Shown here: piece by piece, positions 42,686 through 53,203 of the stretch | Numbering within the stretch: position 1 is the stretch's first letter | Layout of the letters: each line of letters starts with the position of its first letter | The notes under the pieces: generated by a model | Told to the model about the DNA's origin: nothing | Databases searched by the model: none | Seen by the model: the letters and a program-made list of their open reading frames with translations, nothing else | Assembly: GCA_030690315.1 (NCBI GenBank) | Contig: JAUYGY010000028.1 | Span: 110,990 to 174,989 of the forward strand | Direction of reading: 5' to 3' | Source of the DNA: Aequorivita sp. | Lineage (GTDB): Bacteria > Bacteroidota > Bacteroidia > Flavobacteriales > Flavobacteriaceae | DNA length: 64,000 nucleotides | Position numbers and translations under genes: made by a program

Positions 42686-44770
42686 ATGGATCAGAACCCA
42701 AATAGATATACGATTACTGCGGCTTTGCCCTACACCAACGGTCCCGTTCACATTGGTCATTTGGCGGGCGTTTATGTTCCCGCTGATATTTATGCGCGCT
42801 ATCAAAGGCTTCAAAATAAAGATGTTGCGTTTATCTGCGGAAGCGATGAACACGGCGTTGCCATTACGTTGAAAGCGAAAAAGGATGGAATTTCACCGCA
42901 GGAAGTGGTTGATAAATATCACGCAATCATCAAAAAAAGTTTTGCAGATTTCGGGATTTCCTTTGATAATTATTCGCGCACTTCTGCGGAAATTCACCAT
43001 AAAACCGCTTCGGAATTTTTTAAGAAATTATACGAAGATGATAAATTTATAGAGGAAGTTACCGAGCAATTGTTTGACGAAGAAGCAAACCAATTTTTGG
43101 CGGATCGTTTTGTAGTTGGCACTTGCCCAAAATGTGGTTTTGAGGAAAGCTATGGCGACCAATGCGAAAACTGCGGAACCAGCCACAATGCTACCGATTT
43201 GATAAATCCGCGAAGTGTAATTTCTGGAAATAAACCTGTTTTAAAAGAAACAAAACACTGGTTTTTGCCTTTAAACGAATATGAAGATTTTCTAAAACAA
43301 TGGATTCTCGTTGACCATAAAAAGGATTGGAAAACTAATGTTTATGGGCAGTGCAAAAGCTGGATTGACGATGGTTTGCGCCCCCGCGCGGTAACCCGCG
43401 ATTTGGATTGGGGAATTCCAGTTCCCGCAAAAGATGCTGAAGGAAAAGTGCTCTATGTTTGGTTTGATGCTCCCATTGGTTATATTTCTTCAACCAAAGA
43501 ATGGGCAGAACGCGAAGGAAAAAATTGGGAGGATTATTGGAAAGACGAAAACACGAAACTCCTTCATTTTATTGGGAAAGACAACATTGTTTTCCATTGC
43601 ATTATTTTTCCGGCGATGTTGAAAGCGGAAGGAAGTTATATTCTTCCAAATAATGTTCCCGCGAATGAATTTTTAAATCTTGAAGGGAATAAAATTTCAA
43701 CCAGCAAAAACTGGGCGGTTTGGTTGCACGAATACTTGGAGGATTTTCCAAATCAGCAAGATGTGTTGCGCTACACACTTACTGCAAACGCCCCGGAAAC
43801 AAAGGATAATGATTTTACGTGGGCCGATTTTCAAGCCCGAAATAATAATGAATTGGTAGCCATTTTCGGGAATTTCATCAATCGTGTGATGGTTTTGACG
43901 GATAAATATTACGAAGGGATTGTACCAGAACCATCAACTTTTTCAGAAGTTGACGAACAGACTTTAAGCGAATTGAAAGCATATCCCGCAGTAATTGGAA
44001 GTTCGTTGGAGCGTTACCGTTTCCGCGAAGCACAGGGAGAATTGATGAACGTTGCCCGCCTTGGAAACAAATATTTGGCAGATGAAGAGCCTTGGAAAAC
44101 CATCAAAACTAACGAAGAGCGTACCAAAACTGTTATGTATGTTGCTTTGCAGATTGCTTCGGCTTTAGCAGTTTTAAGTGAACCATTTTTGCCGTTTACT
44201 TCAGAAAAATTAAAAAATATGCTCGCTTCGGCTCCGCTCAGCGACCGTACCCAGAACGGAGCCGAAGGGTGGAAAGACGTTTCATCAATATCAGAATTAC
44301 TGAAACCCGGCCATCAAATAAACAAAGCCGAATTGCTCTTCAGCAAAATAGAAGACGAACAGATTCAACAACAATTGGATAAACTACAAGCCAGCAAAAA
44401 AATGAACGCCGAAGCCAACAAAAAAGTAACGCCACAGAAAGATACAATTCAATATGACGATTTCGCAAAACTTGATATGCGTGTGGGAACCATTATTGAA
44501 GCCGAAAAAATGCCCAAAGCAGACAAACTATTAGTTTTGAAAATTGATACGGGAATTGATGTGCGCACCATAGTTTCTGGTATTGCGCAAAGCTTTAAAC
44601 CCGAGGAAATCATCGGAAAAAAAGTGACCGTTTTGGTAAATCTTGCGCCGCGAGCTCTTCGAGGCGTGGAAAGCCAAGGAATGATTTTGATGACGGAAAA
44701 TGCGGAAGGGAAAGTTGTTTTTGTGAATCCTGGGGAAGAAGGGGTTGACAATGGGGCGAGTATCAATTGA
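42686..44770 (+). CDS. metG: Methionine-tRNA ligase (with C-terminal tRNA-binding domain)
   Basis: 694 residues. The HIGH motif is H22-I-G-H25; the KMSKS-like loop is K336-I-S-T-S340; a zinc-knuckle ([17 protein letters not shown]) is in the connective peptide. The last 100 residues ([19 protein letters not shown]...) are the OB-fold tRNA-binding domain that makes MetG dimerise. In the linker, residues 514-528 ([15 protein letters not shown]) are encoded by a 47-nt hairpin dimer of the dispersed conserved-loop repeat, so the linker has been lengthened by repeat insertion without breaking the frame. Confidence 0.97.
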   Translation: MDQNPNRYTITAALPYTNGPVHIGHLAGVYVPADIYARYQRLQNKDVAFICGSDEHGVAITLKAKKDGISPQEVVDKYHAIIKKSFADFGISFDNYSRTSAEIHHKTASEFFKKLYEDDKFIEEVTEQLFDEEANQFLADRFVVGTCPKCGFEESYGDQCENCGTSHNATDLINPRSVISGNKPVLKETKHWFLPLNEYEDFLKQWILVDHKKDWKTNVYGQCKSWIDDGLRPRAVTRDLDWGIPVPAKDAEGKVLYVWFDAPIGYISSTKEWAEREGKNWEDYWKDENTKLLHFIGKDNIVFHCIIFPAMLKAEGSYILPNNVPANEFLNLEGNKISTSKNWAVWLHEYLEDFPNQQDVLRYTLTANAPETKDNDFTWADFQARNNNELVAIFGNFINRVMVLTDKYYEGIVPEPSTFSEVDEQTLSELKAYPAVIGSSLERYRFREAQGELMNVARLGNKYLADEEPWKTIKTNEERTKTVMYVALQIASALAVLSEPFLPFTSEKLKNMLASAPLSDRTQNGAEGWKDVSSISELLKPGHQINKAELLFSKIEDEQIQQQLDKLQASKKMNAEANKKVTPQKDTIQYDDFAKLDMRVGTIIEAEKMPKADKLLVLKIDTGIDVRTIVSGIAQSFKPEEIIGKKVTVLVNLAPRALRGVESQGMILMTENAEGKVVFVNPGEEGVDNGASIN
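44224..44270. repeat. Conserved-loop hairpin dimer inside the metG reading frame
   Basis: Left unit 44224-44243 (minus): stem CGCT/AGCG, loop GAGCGGAGCCGA. Right unit 44249-44270 (plus): stem ACCC/GGGT with an A-A closing mismatch and loop GAACGGAGCCGA. 5-nt spacer; 47 nt in total, the same layout as the dimer between atpB and atpE, in mirror orientation. Confidence 0.85.
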
Positions 44771-44814
44771 GTATCATTCGTAAAATTCAATATCAATCAT
44801 TAGAATTTAAATTT

Positions 44815-46275
44815 ATGTCATTGAGAATACTATTCCTCCTATTTTTTTCTATTTCATCCTTAGCACAGACATCTTTATTATCAATACCGAATGATTTAAA
44901 AACTCGAAGTAAATTACCAAGCGATGCATTTGCAGTGGTTGATGAAACAAGAAAAACATTTGCAATTTTTCTGGATGACGATAAAACATTGAATGGCTAT
45001 TTATACTCCGAAGACCTGAAACCTATAGGAAAGTTTGCCTCCAAAGGTCTTCCTTCAATCTACACTGAAATAATTGGTCAAACTATAAAAAACGGGCAAA
45101 TTCGATTGTTTTTAAAAAACTTAAACAATAGAAACTTTGGAAGTGTCTTATTTGATTTTGAAAGAGAAGCAACCATTGAAACAGAGTTTGGCTTCAAATT
45201 AAATGATGAAGTCTACCTACAATCCCATAGTTATAAGGACAAATTTTACATTCTCACCGTTACTAAAAGAAGTTCAATTTTAAATATATATACTTTTGAT
45301 CACGATGGGAAGTTTGGAAAAAAAATATTTGATTTTAGCGATAAAAATTTCGGTGACCGTGACAATAAGCCCACGCGATTGGATAAATTATTAACTGAAT
45401 TTTCACGAGCTTTAAAGACGGAAACTTCAGTAGTTAAAATCGTGGAGACCAATCCAAACTCGATTGCAATTACCAGCAATGTCTGTAAAGTTTATGACAG
45501 AGGAAACAAGTTCATTTTAACCATTGATGAAGGGATTTTATACACCTATCTTTTTGAGTTCACTGTACCGGAACTTACGGGAGCATTAAAAACTGTCCAA
45601 AAAAAGCAATTGCCAAATGACGGAAATCCTACCATGAATAACTCATATTTACTTGAGGGTAATATTTTTCAGATTACCGCCAATAGCAATAAAATGCTTT
45701 TTACGGTTAAAAATCTTGAAACCGAGGAAGTGCTTAAACAGATTGAGTTATCAAAGGATGGAGAGATTACGTTCAAAAATAGTCCAATAATACAAGAGGG
45801 GACTGCTATGGGATCTGGTGAAAGAAGGGAACTTGACGAAACATCCCAGTTTCTCAGAAAAATTAGTACCGAAGATATTGGGGTTTCTGTAATTCCGGTG
45901 AAGGAAGGATATCGAATTACGATCGGTGGTAATAAAACGATAAATGTTAATACCCACGGAGCTTTTGCTGGACAATATACAATTGGCGGAACTGTTGGAA
46001 GTTCTGGGTATAGTACTACATATTTTAATCCAGCTTTTACTGCATTCAACTCATATCAATACAATAAATCTACCCGTATTGAATGTTTGTTTAATGATGA
46101 TTTTGAACACATAGAAGGTATAATTCCACAAAATGCTTTTGATAAAATTCGAATTTTTACATTACGCAACCCTAACGGAGTGGCCGAAAACGTATTTAAA
46201 ATGAACGAATATTTTATTTATGGCCGATACAATTCCAAAGAAGATGATTATCAACTTTTTAAATTTTCTGATTAA
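44815..46275 (+). CDS. Secreted protein of unknown function
   Basis: 486 residues from the ATG at 44815, which gives a clean signal peptide (MSLRILFLLFFSISSLAQ). The longer frame from 44767 overlaps the metG stop and is rejected. The mature part is mostly beta, with short repeating Asp/Asn/Lys-rich turns (DDDKTLNGYLYSEDLKPIG, DFERE, DHDGKFGKKIFDF), which resembles a propeller-like or other all-beta fold, but I do not recognise a family. No C-terminal type IX sorting domain is visible. It ends 8 nt before tex. Confidence 0.8.
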   Translation: MSLRILFLLFFSISSLAQTSLLSIPNDLKTRSKLPSDAFAVVDETRKTFAIFLDDDKTLNGYLYSEDLKPIGKFASKGLPSIYTEIIGQTIKNGQIRLFLKNLNNRNFGSVLFDFEREATIETEFGFKLNDEVYLQSHSYKDKFYILTVTKRSSILNIYTFDHDGKFGKKIFDFSDKNFGDRDNKPTRLDKLLTEFSRALKTETSVVKIVETNPNSIAITSNVCKVYDRGNKFILTIDEGILYTYLFEFTVPELTGALKTVQKKQLPNDGNPTMNNSYLLEGNIFQITANSNKMLFTVKNLETEEVLKQIELSKDGEITFKNSPIIQEGTAMGSGERRELDETSQFLRKISTEDIGVSVIPVKEGYRITIGGNKTINVNTHGAFAGQYTIGGTVGSSGYSTTYFNPAFTAFNSYQYNKSTRIECLFNDDFEHIEGIIPQNAFDKIRIFTLRNPNGVAENVFKMNEYFIYGRYNSKEDDYQLFKFSD

Positions 46276-46283
46276 TTTCCCAA

Positions 46284-48422
46284 ATGGTAAATCTTCTTAA
46301 TTATATAACCTCCCAAACCCAACTCCCCGAAAAAAGCGTCCAAAACACGGTGAAGCTTTTAAACGAAGACTGCACCATTCCTTTTATTTCACGTTATCGA
46401 AAAGAGCTAACCGGAAATCTGGATGAGGTTCAAATTGGCGATATTGTAAAATTTAAGGAACAGTTTGAAGCACTGGAAAAACGCAAAAACGCAATCTTAA
46501 AATCTTTGGAAGAACAAGAAGTTTTGACAGCGGAATTTCAGAAAAAAATAGAAGAGGCTACAGATTTAATCGCTTTAGAAGATTTGTATTTGCCTTATAA
46601 AAAGAAGCGAAAAACCAAAACAGATACGGCTCGGGAAAATGGCTTGGAGCCGTTGGCAAAAATTCTAATGGCTCAGACACAAAGTATTTCGAGTTCCGAT
46701 ATTTCTTCACTTGCTGCAAAATATATAAAAGGTGAAGTAAATTCCGAAGAGGAAGCTTTGGAGGGCGCCCGACATATTATTGCGGAATGGATCAACGAAC
46801 GAACGGATATCAGAAATATGCTTCGAAACCAATTGGAGCGTTTCGCGATGATTTCCACGAAAGTGGTAAAAAAGTTTGAAGACGACGAAAAAGCCCAGAA
46901 ATTCCGTGATTATTTTGATTGGAACGAAGCTTTAAACAGAATTCCTTCGCACAGATTATTGGCGATTCTTCGCGCAACATCGGAAGGATTTATTCGTCAA
47001 AAAATAGAGATTGATGATGAAAAGACAATTTTAAAAATTGAGGAACGCGTCATAAAATCGAATGACGCCGCTTCAAAACAAATTAAACTTGCCATTGAAG
47101 ACAGCTACGAACGGCTATTGTTTCCGGCCCTTTCAAACGAAGCATTATCCATTGCGAAAGAAAAGGCAGACGAAACCGCAATCAACGTTTTTGCTAAAAA
47201 TTTAAAACAATTATTGCTCGGTTCGCCATTGGGCGAAAAGCGTGTTTTGGCCATCGATCCGGGGTTTAGGACTGGTTGCAAAGTAGTTTGCCTCGACGCG
47301 CAGGGCGGATTGCAACACAATGAAACCATTTATCCGCATCCACCAAAAAACGACACCAAAGGAGCGATGAAAAAAATAAGTTCCCTCGCCGATGCCTATA
47401 AAATTGAAGCCATTGCAATCGGGAACGGTACAGCTTCGCGGGAAACGGAGCAATTCATTAAACGAATCCAATTTAAAAACCCAATGCAGGTTTTTGTGGT
47501 TAGTGAGGCTGGAGCTTCAATCTATTCGGCTTCAAAAGTTGCGAGGGATGAATTCCCGAACTATGATGTTACAGTTCGAGGTTCAGTTTCCATCGGTCGG
47601 CGTTTGCAGGATCCGTTGGCGGAACTTGTAAAAATTGATGCAAAATCCATTGGTGTTGGCCAATATCAGCACGATGTTGATCAGTCAAAATTGAAAAGTT
47701 CGTTGGACACTTCGGTGGAATTGTGCGTGAATTCTGTGGGGGTAAATATAAACACGGCAAGCGTTCCACTGTTGAGTTACGTGTCTGGAATCGGGCCAAA
47801 ACTCGCTGAAAATGTGGTGAACTATCGCGACGAAAACGGCGCATTTTCTTCGCGGGAAGAAATAAAAAAAGTACCGCGTTTGGGCGGAAAAGCATTTGAA
47901 CAAGCGGCTGGATTTCTTCGGATAAAAAACGGGGAAAATCCTTTGGATGATTCTTCGGTGCATCCGGAAAGTTATGCGGTGGTTTCAAAAATGGCGAAGG
48001 ATGAAAAAGTAAGAGTTTCAGAATTGATAGGAAACAAAACGCTTCTTCATAAAATAAATTTGGAAAAATACATTTCTGAAAAAACTGGACTTCCCACGTT
48101 GCAGGATATTTTAAAGGAATTGGAAAAACCCGGATTGGATATTCGCGAAGAGGCAAAGGTGTTCACTTTTAACCAAAACATTAAAACCATCAACGATTTG
48201 CAGGAAGGTCAATTACTGCCCGGGATTGTAAATAACATCACTAATTTCGGCTGTTTTGTTGATATCGGGATAAAGGAAAGCGGTTTGATTCACGTTTCAA
48301 ATCTTTCAGATTCGTTTGTAAAAGATGTGAATGAGCACGTCCATTTGAACCAACAAATCATTGTAAAAGTTTTGGATGTTGACGTTCCGCGCAAGCGAAT
48401 TCAATTAAAACTTCATAAATAA
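46284..48422 (+). CDS. tex: Tex-family RNA-binding transcription accessory protein
   Basis: 712 residues. N-terminal helical Tex region, YqgF/RuvX-like domain with VLAIDPGFRTGCKVV near residue 325, helix-hairpin-helix pair (VSGIGPKLAENVVNY; VPRLGGKAFEQAAG), and a C-terminal S1 RNA-binding domain (LPGIVNNITNFGCFVDIG... VKVLDVDVPRKRIQL). Tex proteins bind nucleic acids and affect transcription and virulence gene expression in several bacteria. It starts 8 nt after the secreted unknown, so the two are likely cotranscribed. Confidence 0.95.
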   Translation: MVNLLNYITSQTQLPEKSVQNTVKLLNEDCTIPFISRYRKELTGNLDEVQIGDIVKFKEQFEALEKRKNAILKSLEEQEVLTAEFQKKIEEATDLIALEDLYLPYKKKRKTKTDTARENGLEPLAKILMAQTQSISSSDISSLAAKYIKGEVNSEEEALEGARHIIAEWINERTDIRNMLRNQLERFAMISTKVVKKFEDDEKAQKFRDYFDWNEALNRIPSHRLLAILRATSEGFIRQKIEIDDEKTILKIEERVIKSNDAASKQIKLAIEDSYERLLFPALSNEALSIAKEKADETAINVFAKNLKQLLLGSPLGEKRVLAIDPGFRTGCKVVCLDAQGGLQHNETIYPHPPKNDTKGAMKKISSLADAYKIEAIAIGNGTASRETEQFIKRIQFKNPMQVFVVSEAGASIYSASKVARDEFPNYDVTVRGSVSIGRRLQDPLAELVKIDAKSIGVGQYQHDVDQSKLKSSLDTSVELCVNSVGVNINTASVPLLSYVSGIGPKLAENVVNYRDENGAFSSREEIKKVPRLGGKAFEQAAGFLRIKNGENPLDDSSVHPESYAVVSKMAKDEKVRVSELIGNKTLLHKINLEKYISEKTGLPTLQDILKELEKPGLDIREEAKVFTFNQNIKTINDLQEGQLLPGIVNNITNFGCFVDIGIKESGLIHVSNLSDSFVKDVNEHVHLNQQIIVKVLDVDVPRKRIQLKLHK

Positions 48423-48484
48423 TAGGGCGCGTTAATTATTTTGCAAAAGTTGACTTATATTATCATCCAACGGTTAATTAAGAC

Positions 48485-48492
48485 TAATTTTG
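48485..48492 (+). promoter_or_regulatory. -7 box upstream of the EamA transporter
   Basis: TAATTTTG, exact match, 31 nt before the ATG at 48524. Confidence 0.45.
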
Positions 48493-48523
48493 CCGTCTTA
48501 TTTAAACTTCTCAATTTCAATTT

Positions 48524-49417
48524 ATGACAAAGCCTAGAATTGCCCTTGTCATTGGAATAGTTTGTATTTCCATTTTCCCTATTTTGGTAAAACTCAGCTT
48601 GTCGCCGGGCGTTATATCTGCATTTTACCGAATGGCAATTGCTGCGGCTCTTTTGGTTCCGTTCACTATTTTGACTGGAAAATTAAAAATCCCTTCCCTG
48701 AAAATTTTATTGCTTACTGTTTTGTGTGGCGCCCTTTTCGCCGCCGATGTTGCTGTTTGGAATATTGCAATCCAAGAATCCACGGCTACCCAGGCAACTT
48801 TGCTCACTAATCTTTCACCAGTTTGGGTGGGAATTGGGGCATTTTTCTTTTTAAAAAATAAGCCAACATTCAATTTTTGGATAGGCACTGCAATTGCCAT
48901 TTTTGGAATGATTACGTTAGTGGGTTTTCGGTTTTTCGCGGCCTTGGATTTTGACCTCGCCTTTGTATTTGCGGTGCTTTCCGGTATATTTTACGCCACA
49001 TATATGTTGCTAAGTAAATACGTGCTTTATGAAGTTGAAGTGCTTCCCTTTATAACAATTAGCACACTTTCGTCTGCTTTCTTTTTGGCTATTTTGAGTT
49101 ATTTTATTGGAGAACCTTTTTCGGGTTTCAGCAATATGGGCTGGTTTGTTTTGGTAATCCAAGGTGTTATTTGCCAATTACTGGCGTGGCTACTTTTGGG
49201 TTATGCCACCAAACATATGCGGGCAACGCGCGTTTCCGTTAGTCTTTTGGGGCAGGCGGTTTTAACCACTATTTTAGCGTGGCTTTTTATTGGCGAAGCG
49301 ATAAGCTTTCAAATGATTTTTGGGGGAGTGATTTTATTGTTTGGAATTCGGATTACTTTTTACAACAAACCAATTCCTTTTTTCGGAAGAAACAATAGTA
49401 GCGAAGAAGCTGCTTGA
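48524..49417 (+). CDS. DMT-superfamily transporter (EamA domain)
   Basis: 297 residues with ten TM helices arranged as two EamA repeats (about residues 8-140 and 152-285). Charged residues are mainly in loops, as in metabolite exporters of the RhaT/EamA type. The substrate is not predictable from sequence. It faces the ferredoxin gene tail to tail, with a 4-nt gap. Confidence 0.9.
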   Translation: MTKPRIALVIGIVCISIFPILVKLSLSPGVISAFYRMAIAAALLVPFTILTGKLKIPSLKILLLTVLCGALFAADVAVWNIAIQESTATQATLLTNLSPVWVGIGAFFFLKNKPTFNFWIGTAIAIFGMITLVGFRFFAALDFDLAFVFAVLSGIFYATYMLLSKYVLYEVEVLPFITISTLSSAFFLAILSYFIGEPFSGFSNMGWFVLVIQGVICQLLAWLLLGYATKHMRATRVSVSLLGQAVLTTILAWLFIGEAISFQMIFGGVILLFGIRITFYNKPIPFFGRNNSSEEAA

Positions 49418-49421
49418 AAAA

Positions 49422-49652
49422 TTAGACCAATTTTGTTGAAATGATTTTCACAGGGCAAGCTTTGGCTGCTTGTTCACAGGGTTCAAATGTTGCGTTGTCG
49501 GCAATTTTCAAAGTAAAAAATCCACGTTTTTCTTCGGAATGGAGCAGCACGCACTTTCCGTCTTTTTTTGACATTCGGAAATAAGCTGGCGCCTGCTCAA
49601 CACAGTAGTTACAACCAATACATTTGTTTCTTTGCAGGGTAACGACAACCAT
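49422..49652 (-). CDS. Small ferredoxin (4Fe-4S type)
   Basis: 76 residues. Cluster ligands: C11, C14 and C17 in CIGCNYC and the C of ACPVKII near the C-terminus; this C-x2-C-x2-C...C-P arrangement binds one [4Fe-4S]. It starts 1 nt after the stop of the U32 gene on the same strand, so it is probably translated with it and could be its electron donor. In E. coli the ferredoxin YfhL is linked to the U32 enzyme RlhA (from the literature as I recall it), which supports the idea. Confidence 0.85.
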   Translation of the reverse strand: MVVVTLQRNKCIGCNYCVEQAPAYFRMSKKDGKCVLLHSEEKRGFFTLKIADNATFEPCEQAAKACPVKIISTKLV

Positions 49653-49653
49653 T

Positions 49654-50895
49654 TTATGTAGCGACTATTTTATACAATTTGTCTGAAGGCCTTACTCTGA
49701 AAGGTGTTGGAATCGTGCAAGAATCTCCTTTTTTTGCAGTTGAGAGCGACTCGTCATTTACAAACATTTCAGAAAGTTCAAATTCTTTGGCGCCAGTAGT
49801 TGGGCCCGTAATTAAAATTTTGTCGCCTACATTTAAATCGTATGCTTCAATTTTAAATTCAGCAATTTTTGTTTTTGGGAAATAATGCACTCCTTTGCCA
49901 ACATACACTTTTTTCTGGGTTGCTTGCGAACCATCGGTTTTACTCCATTCGCCCAGCTTTTGGCCTAAATAGTAGCCGCTCCAAAAACCGCGGTTATATA
50001 CTTTGGCTAGTTCGGTCATCCACAGCTCCACCTTTTCTTCGGAATAGGTGCCGGCGTAATATGCATCGATAGCTTCTCGATAGGTTTTGGTTACCGTTGC
50101 CACATATTCTGGAGCACGACCCCGACCTTCAATTTTTAAAACTTTGACGCCTGTTTCAATTACTTCATCTAAAAAATTTACGGTGCAAAGGTCCTTGGGA
50201 GACATCATATATTCATTGTCTAGTTCAATCTCAAAACCGGTTTCTTGATCGATTACGGTATATTTTTTCCGACAGTTTTGTTTGCAAGCCCCTCGGTTTG
50301 CTGAGGAATTGTACGAATGCAAACTCAGATAACATTTGCCCGAAACGGCCATACAAAGTGCGCCGTGCCCAAAAATTTCAACTTCAACCAAGTTGCCGGA
50401 AGGTCCTTTTACCTGCTCTTTTTCAATTTGTTCGGTTATTTTCTTTACTTGTCTAAGGCTTAGTTCTCGGCTCATTACCATTGTATCGGCAAAAAGCGCA
50501 TAGAATTTTACCGTTTCAATATTGGTAATATTTATTTGTGTTGAAATGTGCACTTCAAACCCAATCTGGCGTGCATAGGCAATCACAGCCTGATCCATCG
50601 CAATTACTGCAGTAATTCCTGCATTTTTGGCTGCGTTCAAAATGGTTTTGATGATGGAAAGGTCGTGGTCGTAAATAATGGTGTTCAGTGTGATATAAGT
50701 TCTCACATTACTTTTTTTGCACCGTTTTGCAATTTCCGAAAGGTCGTCAATGGTAAAGTTGATACTCGCACGGGCACGCATATTAAGTTGCTCAACCCCA
50801 AAATACACTGAGTCTGCGCCGTTATCCAGTGCAGCTTGCAACGATTCAAAATTACCGGCCGGAGCCATCAATTCTATTTTTCCGGAAGTAGTCAT
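49654..50895 (-). CDS. Peptidase U32-family protein (TrhP/YegQ-like RNA hydroxylation enzyme)
   Basis: 413 residues. N-terminal U32 segment IELMAPAGNFESLQAALDNGADSVYFG, the family core EIFGHGALCMAVSGKCYLS and the cysteine set GACKQNCRKKY, which bind a Fe-S cluster, and the C-terminal barrel-like part (VGKGVHYFPKTKIAEFKIE). Members TrhP and RlhA hydroxylate tRNA uridine-34 and 23S rRNA; which RNA is modified here is open, but the TrhP-like length and the C-terminal domain favour tRNA. A ferredoxin gene follows 1 nt later. Confidence 0.88.
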   Translation of the reverse strand: MTTSGKIELMAPAGNFESLQAALDNGADSVYFGVEQLNMRARASINFTIDDLSEIAKRCKKSNVRTYITLNTIIYDHDLSIIKTILNAAKNAGITAVIAMDQAVIAYARQIGFEVHISTQINITNIETVKFYALFADTMVMSRELSLRQVKKITEQIEKEQVKGPSGNLVEVEIFGHGALCMAVSGKCYLSLHSYNSSANRGACKQNCRKKYTVIDQETGFEIELDNEYMMSPKDLCTVNFLDEVIETGVKVLKIEGRGRAPEYVATVTKTYREAIDAYYAGTYSEEKVELWMTELAKVYNRGFWSGYYLGQKLGEWSKTDGSQATQKKVYVGKGVHYFPKTKIAEFKIEAYDLNVGDKILITGPTTGAKEFELSEMFVNDESLSTAKKGDSCTIPTPFRVRPSDKLYKIVAT

Positions 50896-51054
50896 TTGCT
50901 TAAATATTTTAAAAATGGCTACAAAGTTCGGGGATACTTTTTTCTTAAAATATGATATATGTTTGGTTTTGTTGAAATAATAGTATTGTTCTGAAAATTT
51001 TGAATTCTATTTGGTTTCAATTATACAAATACAAATTGTTTAGAAATTTCAGTT

Positions 51055-53133
51055 TCACAAATACAGCCCAAGTTTTATCTTCCAATACGGCATTTTATCT
51101 TCGAAATATTCAAAATACGGTTTTAGCGCTTCGGGGTTTTCAAGCGATTTTTGTGCCGTTTTTACTTGCTGAATTTCTGCGGAAGTAATGAATTGGAGGA
51201 GGTCAATTTCACTTCCCAATTCATTCATTTTGATAAAATGACCATAAATTGAATCTTCCGTAAGGCCACGGATTTTTGCAATTTCGGAAGGGGAAAGGTT
51301 TTCTTCCTTAAACATTTTATAACTGCGTTCGTGGGTAGGCAAATTGCTTTCCAAACCGTCCAAATGCCGATTGATTACTTTTAAAAAATCATCTGCATAT
51401 TTTTCGAGTTTCGCTTGCCCTACTCCTGAAACTACTGCAAATTCTTCGCGAGTTCTAGGTTTTTTGAATTCCATATCCTCCAAAGTAGCATCGCTGAAAA
51501 CCACAAATGCGGGCATGTTTAACTCTTGAGCCAATTTCAACCGCAACGTTCTCAATTTTTCAAATAGATCGGCACGTTTTCTTGGCGCTCTTTCGGTTTT
51601 TACTGTTTCAGTTTCTTGAATAATATTTGCCAATCGCACTTTTTTTCCTTCAAACAAAACCTTTTTTGCGAAAGGCGTAAGCAGCAACCGACCGTTTTCG
51701 TGAAAATAGATTTGCAAAACGCCTTGATTTAAAAGTTGAATAACATATTGTTGCAAATCGCGCCAAGAAATATCTTTTGCGGCGCCGAAGGTTTTTATAT
51801 TTTGGTACCCTTTGTCAAAAACCTGTGCGTTTTGTGATCCGCGCAGCACATCCAAAACCATCCCTAAGGCTTCCTTTTCTTGCAATCGCGAAACGGCAGA
51901 GCAAACTTTTTGGGCGATGAGCGTGCCGTCAAAATATTTGGGCGGAGTTTTGCAGATGTCACAATTGCCGCAATCTTCTGTTATGTGTTCGCCAAAATAG
52001 CCGAGCAATGCTTTTCGTCGGCAACTCAATGCTTCGGCAAATTGCTGCATCCGTTCCAGTTTTGCCAATTGATATGTTTCTGTTTCGGAGCCTTCAGCAA
52101 ATTTCCGAAGCATAATTACATCGGCAAAACTGTAGAAAAGAATGGTATGCGCCGGCATTCCATCGCGTCCACTTCTGCCAATTTCCTGATAATACCCATC
52201 AATATTTTTCGGCATGTTATAATGAATAACCCAGCGCACATTGCTTTTGTCGATACCCATTCCAAAGGCAATGGTAGCAACGATTATAGGTGAAATATCA
52301 TTAATAAAATTTTCTTGAATTTGAGTTCTTTCTTCGGAAGTCAACCCGGCGTGATAGGCTTCGGCTTTGTAACCTTTTGCGATAAGGCTTGCCGCTACTT
52401 TTTCGGTACTTTTTCTGCTTAGGCAATAAATAATGCCACTTTCTTCTGAATGTCTTTTCAGAAAATCGAGAATCTGTTTGTTGCGGTTTTGGCCGGGGCG
52501 AACGTCTAAATATAAATTTGGTCTATCAAAAGAAGCAATAAACGTTTTGGCTTCCGGAATTGAAAGTTGTATTGCAATATCTTCCCGAGTTGCGCGATCG
52601 GCGGTAGCTGTTAAAGCAATCAAAGGGACATTTGGAAATTGTTCCTTTAAACTTTTAAGTTGTGTATATGCTGGGCGAAAATCGTGGCCCCAACTGGAAA
52701 TACAATGGGCTTCATCAACGGCGAAGAGACTTATTTTGATGGAGTTTAGAATAAAATTTAACTGTGGAAGACTTTCAGGCGCTACATAAATCAACTTTAA
52801 ATCGCCGTTTTGTAAATTTCTTAAAACCTGCTGCTGTTCTTCGTATGGTTGGGAACTGTTGAAAAATGTTGCTAAAATTCCGTTTGCTTTTAAAGCGTCA
52901 ACTTGGTCTTTCATCAAAGCAATTAATGGAGAAATTACTATTGCCGTTCCTTCCAAAGCCAAGGCTGGCAATTGAAAACATAACGATTTTCCGCCGCCCG
53001 TGGGCATAATGGCAATGGTGTCTTTTTGATTTAAAACATTATGTATTATATCTTCCTGATTGGGAAGAAATTTCTCGTACCCGAAATGCGTTTTGAGCAA
53101 ATCGAATATGCTTAGCTGGGTATTTGTATCCAT
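51055..53133 (-). CDS. recQ: ATP-dependent DNA helicase RecQ
   Basis: 692 residues. Walker [10 protein letters not shown] near residue 43, DEAH box [16 protein letters not shown], motif VI RSGRDG, zinc-binding cysteines in [24 protein letters not shown], winged-helix, and HRDC domain ([19 protein letters not shown] to the [15 protein letters not shown] segment). 3'-5' unwinding in recombination and repair. The C-terminal 80 residues after HRDC (helix-rich, with [19 protein letters not shown]) are an extra helix-turn-helix-like tail found in many Bacteroidota RecQs. Confidence 0.96.
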   Translation of the reverse strand: MDTNTQLSIFDLLKTHFGYEKFLPNQEDIIHNVLNQKDTIAIMPTGGGKSLCFQLPALALEGTAIVISPLIALMKDQVDALKANGILATFFNSSQPYEEQQQVLRNLQNGDLKLIYVAPESLPQLNFILNSIKISLFAVDEAHCISSWGHDFRPAYTQLKSLKEQFPNVPLIALTATADRATREDIAIQLSIPEAKTFIASFDRPNLYLDVRPGQNRNKQILDFLKRHSEESGIIYCLSRKSTEKVAASLIAKGYKAEAYHAGLTSEERTQIQENFINDISPIIVATIAFGMGIDKSNVRWVIHYNMPKNIDGYYQEIGRSGRDGMPAHTILFYSFADVIMLRKFAEGSETETYQLAKLERMQQFAEALSCRRKALLGYFGEHITEDCGNCDICKTPPKYFDGTLIAQKVCSAVSRLQEKEALGMVLDVLRGSQNAQVFDKGYQNIKTFGAAKDISWRDLQQYVIQLLNQGVLQIYFHENGRLLLTPFAKKVLFEGKKVRLANIIQETETVKTERAPRKRADLFEKLRTLRLKLAQELNMPAFVVFSDATLEDMEFKKPRTREEFAVVSGVGQAKLEKYADDFLKVINRHLDGLESNLPTHERSYKMFKEENLSPSEIAKIRGLTEDSIYGHFIKMNELGSEIDLLQFITSAEIQQVKTAQKSLENPEALKPYFEYFEDKMPYWKIKLGLYL

Positions 53134-53160
53134 TTCTGTAAAAATAAAGATTTGAAATTT

Positions 53161-53190
53161 AAAAAAGCCCCCGCAAAAGGCGAGGGCTTA
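53161..53190 (-). terminator. Terminator of ssb
   Basis: On the minus strand: GCCCTCGC/GCGGGGGC stem with a TTTT loop, followed by six T, 14 nt after the ssb stop. Confidence 0.85.
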
Positions 53191-53203
53191 ATTGGCCAGT
53201 CAT

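Noticed and set aside
43691..43705. Defective KMSKS motif in MetG (KISTS)
   Set aside because: KxSxS variants are common in active MetRS enzymes; not a sign of inactivation.
47569..48156. Minus-strand ORF of 195 codons in tex
   Set aside because: Antisense shadow of a well conserved coding region.
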